A DNA stretch of 64,000 nt from Fulvivirga sp. M361. GTDB taxonomy: Bacteria > Bacteroidota > Bacteroidia > Cytophagales > Cyclobacteriaceae. Positions 50,613 to 58,989 of this stretch are shown in pieces. Below the pieces are notes generated by a model, which was not told the origin of the DNA, searched no databases, and worked only from the letters and a program-made list of their open reading frames with translations. The stretch's first letter is position 1. Each line of letters begins with the position of its first letter. Position numbers and translations under genes: made by a program. The DNA is taken from the NCBI RefSeq assembly GCF_007097395.1, contig NZ_VKDC01000008.1:248001-312000 (forward strand). Direction: 5' to 3'.

Positions 50613-50804
50613 TATTTAAAGATTTTTTTGTAGCGACCAGGTTTTACAATCTTATTGGAAGGGTGAGGAAAAGTTTATTCACCTGGCAGTTGATCTTCCA
50701 GATCTTCAGAAATATTGTTTTGGATGAATGGGTGATATGTTTCGAAATGGCATTACAAAACCGGGCATAACTTTGAAACATGAAGCAGAAACTTCTTTGA
50801 TAGT

Positions 50805-51422
50805 TTATTCCTCATTCCAACCCTTACCTTCAAAGATTTTAGCTTTGTTTTTTTCAATTTTTGAGACCCTTGTTTTAGACTGCCTGGGGCGTGAGAATAG
50901 AATAATGTACCCTCTTTGCCTTCCGGGTGTCAGGGAGTAGAAAGCTTTTTTAAATAGAGGCTCATCTTCAAGCGCTTGTAGCAATTCATCAGGTATCGGC
51001 TCCGGATTCTTTTTGAATTCCACTTTCTTGCCGCTTTCTTCGATCTCAATTGCTTCGAGAACGTACACCTTCAGAATGTCTTTCAATTTTTTGACTTCTT
51101 CTGTGCTGGAAAACTTTACTATTCTGTCAGACTGTAAATTTCCTTGCTGACGAAGGATTTGATGTTTGTCTGTCAGTAGCACGCCTTTGAAAAAACCGAT
51201 GTTAGCTGATTCTTTCAATGCACTGACAGTCACCACATTTTTACCATTATGGGTATAGACAGGAACTCCCCATTTGATTTCTTCCGTCAAGCCTGTTTCT
51301 AAAACGATTTGTCTCAACAACTCAAGCTCTTCAACCCAGTTCAGTACTTTGCATTGCGGAGTTCCTCCATATTTACACCGCATGCAGCCATATATCAGGT
51401 ATTTATCAACTTTAGGACCCAT
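50805..51422 (-). CDS. DUF1801/YdeI-type protein with N-terminal Cys motif
   Basis: The core matches the YdeI/OmpD-associated group (EIKWGVPVYTHNGKNVVTVSALKESANIGFFKG; C-terminal PDELLQALEDEPLFKKAFYSLTPGRQRGYI). The N-terminus adds KYLIYGCMRCKYGGTPQCKV, with three cysteines that might bind a metal. ATG at 51422 is preferred over GTG at 51428. It has 205 residues. The start overlaps the DoxX-like gene end by 11 bases, so it belongs to the second ArsR operon. Confidence 0.88.
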   Translation of the reverse strand: MGPKVDKYLIYGCMRCKYGGTPQCKVLNWVEELELLRQIVLETGLTEEIKWGVPVYTHNGKNVVTVSALKESANIGFFKGVLLTDKHQILRQQGNLQSDRIVKFSSTEEVKKLKDILKVYVLEAIEIEESGKKVEFKKNPEPIPDELLQALEDEPLFKKAFYSLTPGRQRGYIILFSRPRQSKTRVSKIEKNKAKIFEGKGWNEE

Positions 51423-51822
51423 CGTCACTATTTATTAACGGTTGAGTTACAAGTCTTCTACTCTCAGGTCTGAAATACCATGAGGTTATGGTAAGCAGGA
51501 GAAGCAACGATGGACCGAAATATTCTGTCAAACCATCATTGACAGCCAGATGCGTTAAAATGGCACCTGACATCAAAAAGAAAAAGCCTGCATATGCCCA
51601 TTCTTTTGCCAGAGGGAGCTTAGGTAACAGTACTGCTATTACTCCTAATATTTTCCAAATACCGATAATGGTAAGGAAGTAGAGCGGATAACCCAACTCT
51701 GTCATTTTTTCTACTTCTTCTTCCATTTTGATCAATTGCACAATACCTGTGGAAGTCATTCCAAGTGCCAGCCAAAGTGTAGCTATCCAGTAAATGATTT
51801 TGTTTCTTTTCTCTATTTTCAT
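51412..51822 (-). CDS. DoxX-like membrane protein
   Basis: This 136-residue protein has four predicted helices (IATLWLALGMTSTGIVQLI, FLTIIGIWKILGVIAVLLP, AYAGFFFLMSGAILTHLAV and FGPSLLLLLTITSWYF), the DoxX-like fold. The ATG at 51822 starts two bases after the SRPBCC stop. Function is unknown; relatives interact with redox or detoxification partners. Confidence 0.88.
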   Translation of the reverse strand: MKIEKRNKIIYWIATLWLALGMTSTGIVQLIKMEEEVEKMTELGYPLYFLTIIGIWKILGVIAVLLPKLPLAKEWAYAGFFFLMSGAILTHLAVNDGLTEYFGPSLLLLLTITSWYFRPESRRLVTQPLINSDDGS

Positions 51823-51824
51823 GA

Positions 51825-52286
51825 TCACTGATTTAGTATTTCTTCCAAACGATTGTGAGCATAGTTCAAGCCTTGGGCAAAAGGCATCTTTAGCAATTGA
51901 TCTCTAAATTCGCCGGACCGGAATATCATTTGCATGTTTAACTGGCTTGTATTTGCGGATAGCTGCTCAAATTCCAAGAATTCCAACTGAACCGGGAATG
52001 AGGAGTTTTCCATTTCGAAGGTTCGGGTGATTCTCTTGTTGTTAATCACTTCGTGAAATGTTCCGTTGGCACTGAAGACTACATTTCCATCCTGGTCGCT
52101 CGTTTCAAACCGATAGCTGCCGTGAGGCACGCAGTCAAATTTGGTTAGCCTTGTACCCATCCACTGTTCAAAGAGTGACGAGTCAATGTAAGCCTTAAAC
52201 AGCAGATCTATTGTAAGCTCAAATTCCCTGGTGATGGTAATCTGATGAGAGCCTTTCTTTGCAGTTACCTTAGTTTTTAATTCCAT
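51825..52286 (-). CDS. SRPBCC (AHSA1-type) protein
   Basis: The third START-like protein of the region (ITITREFELTIDLLFKAYIDSSLFEQWMGTR), more diverged than the two near 49.5 kb. It has 153 residues. It lies 3 bases after the ArsR stop at 52290 and forms the ArsR-SRPBCC-DoxX-YdeI operon. Confidence 0.9.
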   Translation of the reverse strand: MELKTKVTAKKGSHQITITREFELTIDLLFKAYIDSSLFEQWMGTRLTKFDCVPHGSYRFETSDQDGNVVFSANGTFHEVINNKRITRTFEMENSSFPVQLEFLEFEQLSANTSQLNMQMIFRSGEFRDQLLKMPFAQGLNYAHNRLEEILNQ

Positions 52287-52289
52287 TGC

Positions 52290-52613
52290 TTAAGCGTTAG
52301 ATTGATGGCTTTTCATCACTGCCTCCAACTTGTTGAATTTTTCATCCCAGAGTTTCCGGAAGGGTTCAATGAAGTCATTTACCTCCTTCATTTTTGAAGG
52401 ATTGAAGTGATACTTGATCTCTCTGCCGTTTTGTTCCTGGGTAAGCAGGTCGCATTCTGCCAGGATTTGAATGTGTCTGGATATGGTCTGTCTTTTGGAG
52501 TCAAAGTTGTCAGCTATTGCACCGGGTGTCATGGCCCCAAATGCTACCAGGCCCAGGATCGTCCTCCTGGTAGGATCTGCAATGGCCTGAAATACATCTC
52601 TTCTTATCTTCAT
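52290..52613 (-). CDS. ArsR-family repressor (copy 2)
   Basis: This paralog of the gene at 50236 has [16 protein letters not shown] and recognition region [19 protein letters not shown]. It has 107 residues. The change of ARPTISKH to KRQTISRH in the recognition region goes with a different operator sequence upstream. It heads its own operon. Confidence 0.93.
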   Translation of the reverse strand: MKIRRDVFQAIADPTRRTILGLVAFGAMTPGAIADNFDSKRQTISRHIQILAECDLLTQEQNGREIKYHFNPSKMKEVNDFIEPFRKLWDEKFNKLEAVMKSHQSNA

Positions 52614-52619
52614 TATTAA

Positions 52620-52669
52620 TTGCGCAGTTATTTGGCTTCAAATATACATGCAGTTATTTAACTGCGCAA
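52620..52669 (-). promoter_or_regulatory. ArsR-2 promoter and operator
   Basis: Perfect arms TTGCGCAGTTA (52620-52630) and TAACTGCGCAA (52659-52669) flank a minus-strand -7 box TATATTTG (52639-52646). CAA at 52667-52669, a minus-strand TTG, is 20 bases upstream as the -33 element. A second palindrome, GCAGTTATTTAACTGC, covers 52650-52665. Confidence 0.75.
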
Positions 52670-52697
52670 TAACTAAAGACTTTATTTTGAGGGTGAT

Positions 52698-53087
52698 TCA
52701 ACCCTTGTAACTATGGTATTCGGTGATGGTCAGATAATACCCGTCAGGATCTCGAAGTGAAAACTCTTTTTTTGTTGAATTAGTATTCTGATGTATTTCT
52801 TCTTCAACCGGGTAGCTTATGTTACTAAGGTTGTTTCGAATAATGTCTATGTTGTCAATTCTAAAATAAAGGATCAATCCATTGCCAGGTGTTTCATTTG
52901 GGTTTAGCATGGTTGGATGCTCATGTGCCAGCCATTTGTGCAGGCAAATCATGATTTCACCATCTTGAGAAACCAGTACGGCAAATTCATCTCCTCCGTG
53001 AGTTCTTTTGAGATCAAAGACTTCCTGATACCACGATGCACTGGCGTTGACATCTTTAACTGCTATGGTAGGATCAATCTTGGTCAT
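52698..53087 (-). CDS. VOC-family (glyoxalase/bleomycin-resistance-like) protein
   Basis: This 129-residue vicinal-oxygen-chelate protein has TIAVKDVNASASWYQEVFDLKRTH and the end FSLRDPDGYYLTITEYH with the metal-ligand glutamate. It overlaps the next VOC gene by 4 bases (stop/start), so they are co-translated. The substrate is unknown. Confidence 0.9.
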   Translation of the reverse strand: MTKIDPTIAVKDVNASASWYQEVFDLKRTHGGDEFAVLVSQDGEIMICLHKWLAHEHPTMLNPNETPGNGLILYFRIDNIDIIRNNLSNISYPVEEEIHQNTNSTKKEFSLRDPDGYYLTITEYHSYKG

Positions 53088-53515
53088 TGGCTATTGTTAC
53101 TCCACGGGTCATAAGACCCAAAATTCCAGATGTGACCTTCCAGGTCTTTGCAGGTGTAATTCTTTCCTCCATAATCCTCATTTTTCAGCTCCAGGAGAAT
53201 TTCTGCGCCATGGCTTTTCGCTTTTTCATAATGCGATTCAATCTCATCATCATCGATAATGATGTACGGGCTCTGGGTCACAAAACCTCCAACATCTCTT
53301 GGGTGTTTGATGAGTTTGGAAAACTCTGACCCACTATCTGAAGATCCTAACATGATCATATTGCCCTTGTAAGTAAGTTGGGCATGAGCCACCTTCCCAT
53401 CCTCAGTTTCATAAACAGCATCTTCACTGAAACCAAAGGCTTCACACAACCACTTGATGGCCCTTTTGGCATCCTGATAGCCAATGCTCGGGATAATTCT
53501 TACTTTGTTGTTCAT
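53084..53515 (-). CDS. VOC-family protein (PhnB/glyoxalase-like)
   Basis: The sequence GYQDAKRAIKWLCEAFGFSEDAVYETEDGKVAHAQL and CKDLEGHIWNFGSYDPW is typical of the PhnB-like branch. It has 143 residues. It is the upstream partner of the gene at 52698 (4-bp overlap). Confidence 0.9.
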   Translation of the reverse strand: MNNKVRIIPSIGYQDAKRAIKWLCEAFGFSEDAVYETEDGKVAHAQLTYKGNMIMLGSSDSGSEFSKLIKHPRDVGGFVTQSPYIIIDDDEIESHYEKAKSHGAEILLELKNEDYGGKNYTCKDLEGHIWNFGSYDPWSNNSQ

Positions 53516-53554
53516 AGTTTTAGGTTTTATTCCAAAGATGATTATCGGGCTCGT

Positions 53555-54379
53555 TCAATTCTTGGAATTTTGCGACATCTCCGCATCAGCGTTTCTCCAT
53601 TCATATCCCACTTCATTGCCTGAGAAATAGCCCTTTGGATTGTATCCTGAGAACTTTTTGAATTCATTGGTAAAATGTGAATGGTCATAATAACCGAATT
53701 CCAAGGCAATTTGTGTCAGTGATTTTTGCTGCTTGTTGTACTCATCGGCAGCATTTTGAAAGCGAATGATCCGTTCGTACATTTTCGGACTAAAACCGGC
53801 CAGCATCTTGAATCGTCTTTCAAATTGTCTCCTGGAGAGTGAAAATTCTTTAGCTGTGAGCTCAATGTTGGTTTTGCATCCGTTATGAATGATTGAGCAA
53901 ATTAAATGATGCATGCCAGCATCTCTTTTTTCAATTTGTTTAACCCTCCTTTCTAAAAATGCTGAAATAATGCTGATCCTGTCTGCATTGTTTTGGGAAG
54001 TTATCATTTGGTCTTCCAAATCTTTACCTTCCACGCCCAGAAAAGCATGTAAATCAGGCATTTCGTTGCTCAATTCATTGGCAGGTATATCAAATAGCGC
54101 GGGTACAGCATATGGATAGAAGTATATGCCAAAGATCCCAAAGGCAGATTGGCAGGTGTAGACCTGGTAGTCGGAAGATGTTCCTTGTATCGCTGAAGGT
54201 GGACAGGCACGCGGGCTATCGGATTTAATTTCATCAAATGAGCCTTGATAATGGAAAATCATTTCTACACTACCGTCAGCTAATGATCTGTGCTCATAGG
54301 ATTGACCGCTTTCTAAGATCCAGAAAAATCGAACATACTCTGCTAAACTGACCGGAGGAGGTAGGGTAAGGTATTTCAT
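53555..54379 (-). CDS. AraC-family transcriptional regulator
   Basis: An N-terminal domain of the DUF6597 type (PPVSLAEYVRFFWILESG, LADGSVEMIFHYQG) precedes an AraC DNA-binding domain (SLSRRQFERRFKMLAGFSPKMY, IALEFGYYDHSHFTNEFKKFSGYNPKGYF). It has 274 residues. By position it may control the VOC pair downstream. Confidence 0.9.
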   Translation of the reverse strand: MKYLTLPPPVSLAEYVRFFWILESGQSYEHRSLADGSVEMIFHYQGSFDEIKSDSPRACPPSAIQGTSSDYQVYTCQSAFGIFGIYFYPYAVPALFDIPANELSNEMPDLHAFLGVEGKDLEDQMITSQNNADRISIISAFLERRVKQIEKRDAGMHHLICSIIHNGCKTNIELTAKEFSLSRRQFERRFKMLAGFSPKMYERIIRFQNAADEYNKQQKSLTQIALEFGYYDHSHFTNEFKKFSGYNPKGYFSGNEVGYEWRNADAEMSQNSKN

Positions 54380-54418
54380 ATTTAACTGAATATAGGAAAT
54401 CCAGAGCTATATTATAAG

Positions 54419-54877
54419 TTATACGTTGAATTGCCTGAGATGATGATCTGTATGCTTGTAGGCAAATATTCCGATCTGCTCCCTGGTCATCTTACCGTAA
54501 AAGTCATGCATAAAATACCACTCAGAATAGTCCTCATACTCCTGGATCAAATGGACCCATTGTTCTTTTAGTTTGTCAATATTATCATTGACCTCATTGA
54601 TGGTGAATTCTTTTCCCGCAGGCATTCCTTTAGCCATGGGAGTAGCATCTTTTGTGTCTTTTTTGAGCATCCACTTTCCAATGAGCTTACCAAGAAAGCT
54701 TTGTTGATGTGGCAGATCATTTTTTCCCAGCACCCATTCATTCCAGATGTTCATGTGAGCGATCATTTGACCGACAGTCATTTTACCCCATTGAGCTTTA
54801 TGTTCACTTGAAAGTTTACTGATTCTTTCGATTAATTCTACTCTGGACGTCTCGTCAAATATTGTTTTCATCTTCAT
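54419..54877 (-). CDS. DUF1569/DinB-like protein
   Basis: This 152-residue four-helix protein has MIAHMNIWNEW and the C-terminal HTDHHLRQF motif, whose histidines fit the DinB-like metal site. DinB relatives include thiol-dependent transferases; the exact role here is unknown. ATG at 54871 is a possible second start. Confidence 0.82.
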   Translation of the reverse strand: MKMKTIFDETSRVELIERISKLSSEHKAQWGKMTVGQMIAHMNIWNEWVLGKNDLPHQQSFLGKLIGKWMLKKDTKDATPMAKGMPAGKEFTINEVNDNIDKLKEQWVHLIQEYEDYSEWYFMHDFYGKMTREQIGIFAYKHTDHHLRQFNV

Positions 54878-54946
54878 CGGTGATTATTCTTCAATTAATG
54901 CTGAAATACGCCTGCAGCTTGTAAGTCATCTTCATTTTACCAAAGC

Positions 54947-55963
54947 TTATCGCTCCATAAAGATTATCATCTCTTCGATAAGCTTTCGTTTGCCTTTATC
55001 TGTCTTATCAAGAAAGACATAATGTGTACCAGGAATTGTTATAAATCGTGATCGTGGTGCATGAAGCATATCCTTTTCGATAGCTTTCAAATCCTCCGGC
55101 CGGGACCAGAAGTCAAGTTCCGTTCGCATGATCAATGCCGGAACCTCGATATCCTTTGCATCCCAGTATTTTTTACCCAATGACATATAGAAACTCTCCT
55201 CGCGATAACCACCAGGTACTTTCATGACAGTTGTGTCTTCCCCGAAGCTTGAAGCGTTTACACTGTAAGCTTTCTCTACTCTCGTATCACGCCAATTTTC
55301 CTTGTTATCAATAGGAATTGTTCTGGTCCAGGATCTGGTCAGACTCTTCTGCGGTGATTCTCTAAAGAAAGATGTTTTGTTGAATTGTGTGGAATCATCA
55401 TCAGATTGAAAATATTGCCTCAGTCCCCATGGCGCATTCACGCCATAAAGAGAATTAAGGGAAATGAAAGTTTGTACTGTTTCCGGGTATTTCGTACTGT
55501 AATAACCCGCCCAGTGCCCTCCGGTTGCCCAGCCGAACAAATGAACTTTTCCAATATTTTCTTTATCCAAAATCCACTTTACGGTAGCATAAATATCTTG
55601 CGAGGCTTCAAGGTGGGAACCTATTATCGTCAATGAATCACTAAAATCATATTGGGGCAGTGTGGATCTTTCCCAACCTCTGATATTAACCAGGTATACC
55701 TTAAACCCTTTGTCAACCAGGTTTTGAGCAAATGAGGAACCTTTGATGGGTAAATCGAAAGAGGCAGTAGCTCCCGGTCCACCTCCATGGATCATAACCA
55801 GTGGGGTGTGATGTTTGCTATCCGTAGGGGTAATCTCCCTTATATGGAGTCTAACATCATTTTCGGCATCAATAATGTGATCTGTGCGTATTACCTGACC
55901 ACTTCGAATAGTCTCGCAGGAACTGATGGAGAGGAGTAGAGTAAGTATGAAAATAATCCTCAT
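54947..55963 (-). CDS. Alpha/beta hydrolase-fold lipoprotein lacking the nucleophile serine
   Basis: The lipobox ISSC (C16) gives a lipoprotein. The alpha/beta fold is clear: MIHGGGPGATASFDLP, the GWATGG elbow, late MRTELDFWSRPED with the acid, and PGTHYVF with the histidine. The elbow reads G-W-A-T-G, so the usual serine is alanine (codon GCA), while relatives usually have GWSWGG. I infer a binding protein or an inactive enzyme. It has 338 residues. A 16-bp palindrome lies 31 bases upstream. Confidence 0.85.
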   Translation of the reverse strand: MRIIFILTLLLSISSCETIRSGQVIRTDHIIDAENDVRLHIREITPTDSKHHTPLVMIHGGGPGATASFDLPIKGSSFAQNLVDKGFKVYLVNIRGWERSTLPQYDFSDSLTIIGSHLEASQDIYATVKWILDKENIGKVHLFGWATGGHWAGYYSTKYPETVQTFISLNSLYGVNAPWGLRQYFQSDDDSTQFNKTSFFRESPQKSLTRSWTRTIPIDNKENWRDTRVEKAYSVNASSFGEDTTVMKVPGGYREESFYMSLGKKYWDAKDIEVPALIMRTELDFWSRPEDLKAIEKDMLHAPRSRFITIPGTHYVFLDKTDKGKRKLIEEMIIFMER

Positions 55964-55993
55964 GGTATGGGTTTAATTTTCAGTTTTATTGTT

Positions 55994-56009
55994 AAATGTA
56001 GCTACATTT
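55994..56009. promoter_or_regulatory. 16-bp palindrome, likely ArsR-1-type operator
   Basis: AAATGTAGCTACATTT is a perfect palindrome, 31 bases before the start at 55963. Its TGTAGCTA/TAGCTACA halves are those of the ArsR-1 operator arms. A half-site GCTACATTTT also lies at 57717-57726, next to another gene start. Control by ArsR-1 is inferred. Confidence 0.6.
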
Positions 56010-56038
56010 TTGTGTTGGATTCCAATTATAAAAATGTT

Positions 56039-56431
56039 TTATTGTTCCTCAATCAAAGCCAGGATATTCCCGGCAGTATCCTTGAACCATGCTATGTTTG
56101 GACCTTTATTATCTCCGGAATGCCAGTAAATTCCCTTCTCATCCGTTTTCATGGGTTCAGGATATTGCTCGAACGTAATGCCTTTGCTGATCAGGCGGCC
56201 TACTACCTTTTCAATGTCCTTGATTTCAAAATTGAGGACGGTAAAGTTGGCCGGTTGGTGGGTTTCGCCTTTTGGATAAATAATGAATTTGTTGCTGCCT
56301 CCGGCCTGTATTTCGAGGATGCCCATTTCATTTTCAATTACTTTAAGACCAAGTGTTTCGCCATAAAACTTCCTGGAGGCATCCAGGTCATTGGTGGAGA
56401 AGGAGTTGAAGGTATAGAAGTCTGCTAACAT
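56039..56431 (-). CDS. VOC-family protein
   Basis: This 130-residue glyoxalase-like protein has TFNSFSTNDLDASRKFYGETLGLKVI, a strand with SNKFIIYPKGETHQPANFTVLNFEI and the end WFKDTAGNILALIEE with the terminal metal-ligand glutamate. It lies 11 bases after the SnoaL-like gene at 56443, suggesting co-transcription. Confidence 0.91.
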   Translation of the reverse strand: MLADFYTFNSFSTNDLDASRKFYGETLGLKVIENEMGILEIQAGGSNKFIIYPKGETHQPANFTVLNFEIKDIEKVVGRLISKGITFEQYPEPMKTDEKGIYWHSGDNKGPNIAWFKDTAGNILALIEEQ

Positions 56432-56442
56432 AGTTTTAATCT

Positions 56443-56820
56443 TTAAGTGATGGGAAGGACATAAGAATCCATTTGCCTGATGGTTTCGCTGGTGGTATTG
56501 GTAAAACGATAGACATCACAAAAAGCATAGGTTTTACCTGCCATTTTCATTTCACCATTTACTGCCGCCTCTCGACCGTGTGTGATAATGGAATGAATTA
56601 CTACTTCATCAGCTGTGTAATCCTTCATGATATTCATCTCTTTCACGAAATGGTCTTTTCCTTCTATGTGCTTGTCGCCATAGATGTTCCAGCGAATGTC
56701 ATCATTGACATGCCGAATAATGAAATCTGCATCGCCGGTAGCGAAGGCAATATTAAAATCCTTTAAGAATTGTTTACGAGGTGCGTTTTTGCAATCTGGA
56801 GTTACTGTTATTTTAGTCAT
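56443..56820 (-). CDS. SnoaL/NTF2-like protein
   Basis: The sequence RKQFLKDFNIAFATGDADFIIRHVNDDIRWNIYGD, then a curved sheet with AFCDVYRFTN, is the SnoaL/NTF2-like fold. It has 125 residues. It lies 18 bases after the broken RibD-like gene. No catalytic residues can be assigned. Confidence 0.87.
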   Translation of the reverse strand: MTKITVTPDCKNAPRKQFLKDFNIAFATGDADFIIRHVNDDIRWNIYGDKHIEGKDHFVKEMNIMKDYTADEVVIHSIITHGREAAVNGEMKMAGKTYAFCDVYRFTNTTSETIRQMDSYVLPIT

Positions 56821-56838
56821 TCTTTTATTCAGTTAGTA

Positions 56839-57213
56839 TTAATCGTATTTCATCATTAATAAAGTAAAAAGTTGTAGTCTCCTTTGGATCCAGGGTTCCC
56901 GTTTTTCGTGTGTTAGAACATAAACATCTGCTTTGTATACATCTTCTGCCCAATGGACTTCGCCTTCTTCAAACATTCGTTTTTCCATAATGTAAGAACC
57001 GGTTCCCGCAAACACATCGTCAATTAGTCTACTGTCCGCGCTGTATTCTTCACCACCTTCCATATTGATGTTTTTCCAAAATGCTTTTTGTTTATACATC
57101 TGGTTGTAAATTGCCGGCCCATTGTCTCCAATTGGGTCGCCTGGTCCTCTGTTGTTACCTGCGAAAAAACCATCCAGAGATATTCCGCTATCAAAGAAAA
57201 TTTTACTCATCAT
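56839..57213 (-). pseudogene. RibD/dihydrofolate-reductase-like remnant, frameshifted and truncated
   Basis: The first 105 residues match RibD C-terminal-like reductases (SGISLDGFFAGNNRGPGDPIGD, FAGTGSYIMEKRMFEEGE, VYVLTHEKREPW). After WIQ the frame turns into RRLQLFTLLMMKYD and stops. Shifting by one base gives KETTTFYFIN, the expected family continuation, but that frame also ends about 20 residues later. A lost A in the AAAA run explains the shift. The whole second half, including the NADPH-binding loop, is missing (about 120 residues against roughly 200). Confidence 0.8.
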
Positions 57214-57310
57214 GGTTTATTGTTAGTCAAAATTAATTGCCGTCAGTTGTTTCGATGGCTGGTGCTGTTACCCTGTAATTACCGCCAACTTATTGAAGAA
57301 TTCATTGTAT

Positions 57311-57715
57311 TTACGCTTTAGGCATATTTTCCCAGTCCAGGTGAACGATATTCCATCGATGACCATCCAGGTCAACAAATCCCATGTTATACATCCAGCC
57401 CTGGATTTCCTGTGCTTCTGAAAAAATGACTCCACCCACCTCCTTCACTTTTTTGACCATTTCATCCACATAAGCCCGATCCGGTGCGTCTACAGAGGTG
57501 AGTAACTCGCTTCCTTGCTTTGTATCCGAGATTTGATGGGAGGTATACTTTTCAAAATCAGAGTGCGCTACCATCATAACAGGTACCTGTCCGATATTAA
57601 AACCGATCATACCCGGTACATCTCTTGTGGATTGAAATCCCAGGGACAAGAAGAAGTCTTTGCTCTTCTGAAGGTCTTTGACGGGAAGGTTAAGCCATAA
57701 CTCTTGTTTTTTCAT
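57311..57715 (-). CDS. VOC-family protein
   Basis: This 134-residue glyoxalase-like protein has NLPVKDLQKSKDFFLSLGFQ and ends FVDLDGHRWNIVHLDW. A -7 box lies 17 bases before the start (57732-57739), and a GCTACATTTT half-site abuts the start, so it may share ArsR-1 control. It is divergent from the GlxA-type regulator. Confidence 0.91.
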   Translation of the reverse strand: MKKQELWLNLPVKDLQKSKDFFLSLGFQSTRDVPGMIGFNIGQVPVMMVAHSDFEKYTSHQISDTKQGSELLTSVDAPDRAYVDEMVKKVKEVGGVIFSEAQEIQGWMYNMGFVDLDGHRWNIVHLDWENMPKA

Positions 57716-57731
57716 TGCTACATTTTATAAT

Positions 57732-57739
57732 CAAATTTA
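57732..57739 (-). promoter_or_regulatory. Candidate -7 box for the VOC gene at 57311
   Basis: The minus strand reads TAAATTTG, matching TANNTTTG, and ends 17 bases before the ATG at 57715. No clear -33 TTG is present. Confidence 0.45.
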
Positions 57740-57822
57740 GGAGTTGCTAAGGATCGTTGCACAGTGTGAAACCGACTTACTGGGGGGTTGATCACGACAA
57801 TAGGATTTCCTACCTTGCTTTT

Positions 57823-58794
57823 ATGAAAAGGATCTCTTTGATCGCTCCTGAGGGCGAATTCAGCATTGTTAACCTGGATTTATCAAGACAAATGTTTCAG
57901 TGGGTGAATGAAAACGCTCCTTCTCCGATATTCGATATTGAGATCATCGGCTTGTCTCATGAAGTAAAGCCATCCGGGCAGCTATACTCCGTCAAGACAG
58001 ACAGGCTGGTGCATGAGGTGAGCCACACAGATGTGGTGATTATACCGGCTACTTTCGGAAATCCCGAAGAAGTAATAAAAATGAACCAGGAACTTGTACC
58101 ATGGGTCATGAAGCAATATGATAACGGAGCTGACTTGGCCAGCATGTGTGTTGGGGCATTTTTTCTCGGCTCCATGGGTTTACTAGATGGAAAACGTTGT
58201 TCTACCCATTGGGGAGCTGCCAATGATTTCCGAAGGTTGTACCCAAAAGCTATTCTTGAAGATGAGCGGATTGTGTCAGAGTCTGATCGGATCTATACCA
58301 GTGGGGGAGCTCTGGCTTTTACTAATCTTCTCATTTATTTATTGGAGCGGTATGCCGGACGGGAAATAGCTATTATGGCAGCTAAAGCCTATATGATTGA
58401 TATTGATCGGGCAAGTCAATCTCCCTTTGCTGTTTTCACAGGTTTGAAAACCCACCAGGACAAGGAGGTATTAAAGGCGCAAGAGTTTATCGAATCCCAT
58501 TTTCAGGAAAAATTTACCGTGGAAGAAATCTGTGAGGAGATAGGGCTTGGGAGACGGTCTTTTGAAAGAAGATTCAAAAACTCGACCGCCAACACGATAT
58601 TTGAGTACCTCCAACGGGTGAGAATTGAAGCAGCTAAAAAAGAGCTTGAGAATGGTATGAAAACTGTCTCTCAGGTTATGTATGATGTCGGGTACTCTGA
58701 CACAAAAGCCTTCAGAGATATGTTTAAAAGGTGGGTTGGAATGACACCCATTGAATACAGGAACAGGTATAACAAAGAGGCCGTAACTGTATGA
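57823..58794 (+). CDS. GlxA-type transcriptional regulator (DJ-1/PfpI plus AraC)
   Basis: Residues about 1-190 form a DJ-1/PfpI-like domain (MKRISLIAPEGEFSIVNLDL, SMCVGAFFLGSMGLLDGKRCSTHW), where the nucleophile-elbow cysteine lies in ASMCVGAF. Residues about 220-320 are an AraC helix-turn-helix (ICEEIGLGRRSFERRFKNST, VMYDVGYSDTKAFRDMFKRWVGMTP). The ATG at 57823 fits this fold better than a TTG at 57757. It has 323 residues. It is divergent from the minus-strand cluster, so it may control the VOC gene. Confidence 0.92.
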   Translation: MKRISLIAPEGEFSIVNLDLSRQMFQWVNENAPSPIFDIEIIGLSHEVKPSGQLYSVKTDRLVHEVSHTDVVIIPATFGNPEEVIKMNQELVPWVMKQYDNGADLASMCVGAFFLGSMGLLDGKRCSTHWGAANDFRRLYPKAILEDERIVSESDRIYTSGGALAFTNLLIYLLERYAGREIAIMAAKAYMIDIDRASQSPFAVFTGLKTHQDKEVLKAQEFIESHFQEKFTVEEICEEIGLGRRSFERRFKNSTANTIFEYLQRVRIEAAKKELENGMKTVSQVMYDVGYSDTKAFRDMFKRWVGMTPIEYRNRYNKEAVTV

Positions 58795-58989
58795 GCAACT
58801 TTAAAGTATTGATAAAGGATTTTAATCAAACTACGGAAACCCGGAAATTCCAATCAGAGAGGTACAACCGTATCTTGCTTCCAGGTTTACTATTAATTGC
58901 CTGACAAATTCAGTCCTGTGATCAAAAGATAAGTAGTAGAAACTATCGATGTCAGAATCAAAACGTTCTCTACCAAAATCGATGCTTAT

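Noticed and set aside
46131-57715. Chromosomal integron cassette array, suggested by many small genes in one direction.
   Set aside because: The gaps I inspected show no attC-like inverted repeats with GTTRRRY cores, many genes overlap or sit in operons, and no integron integrase is seen.
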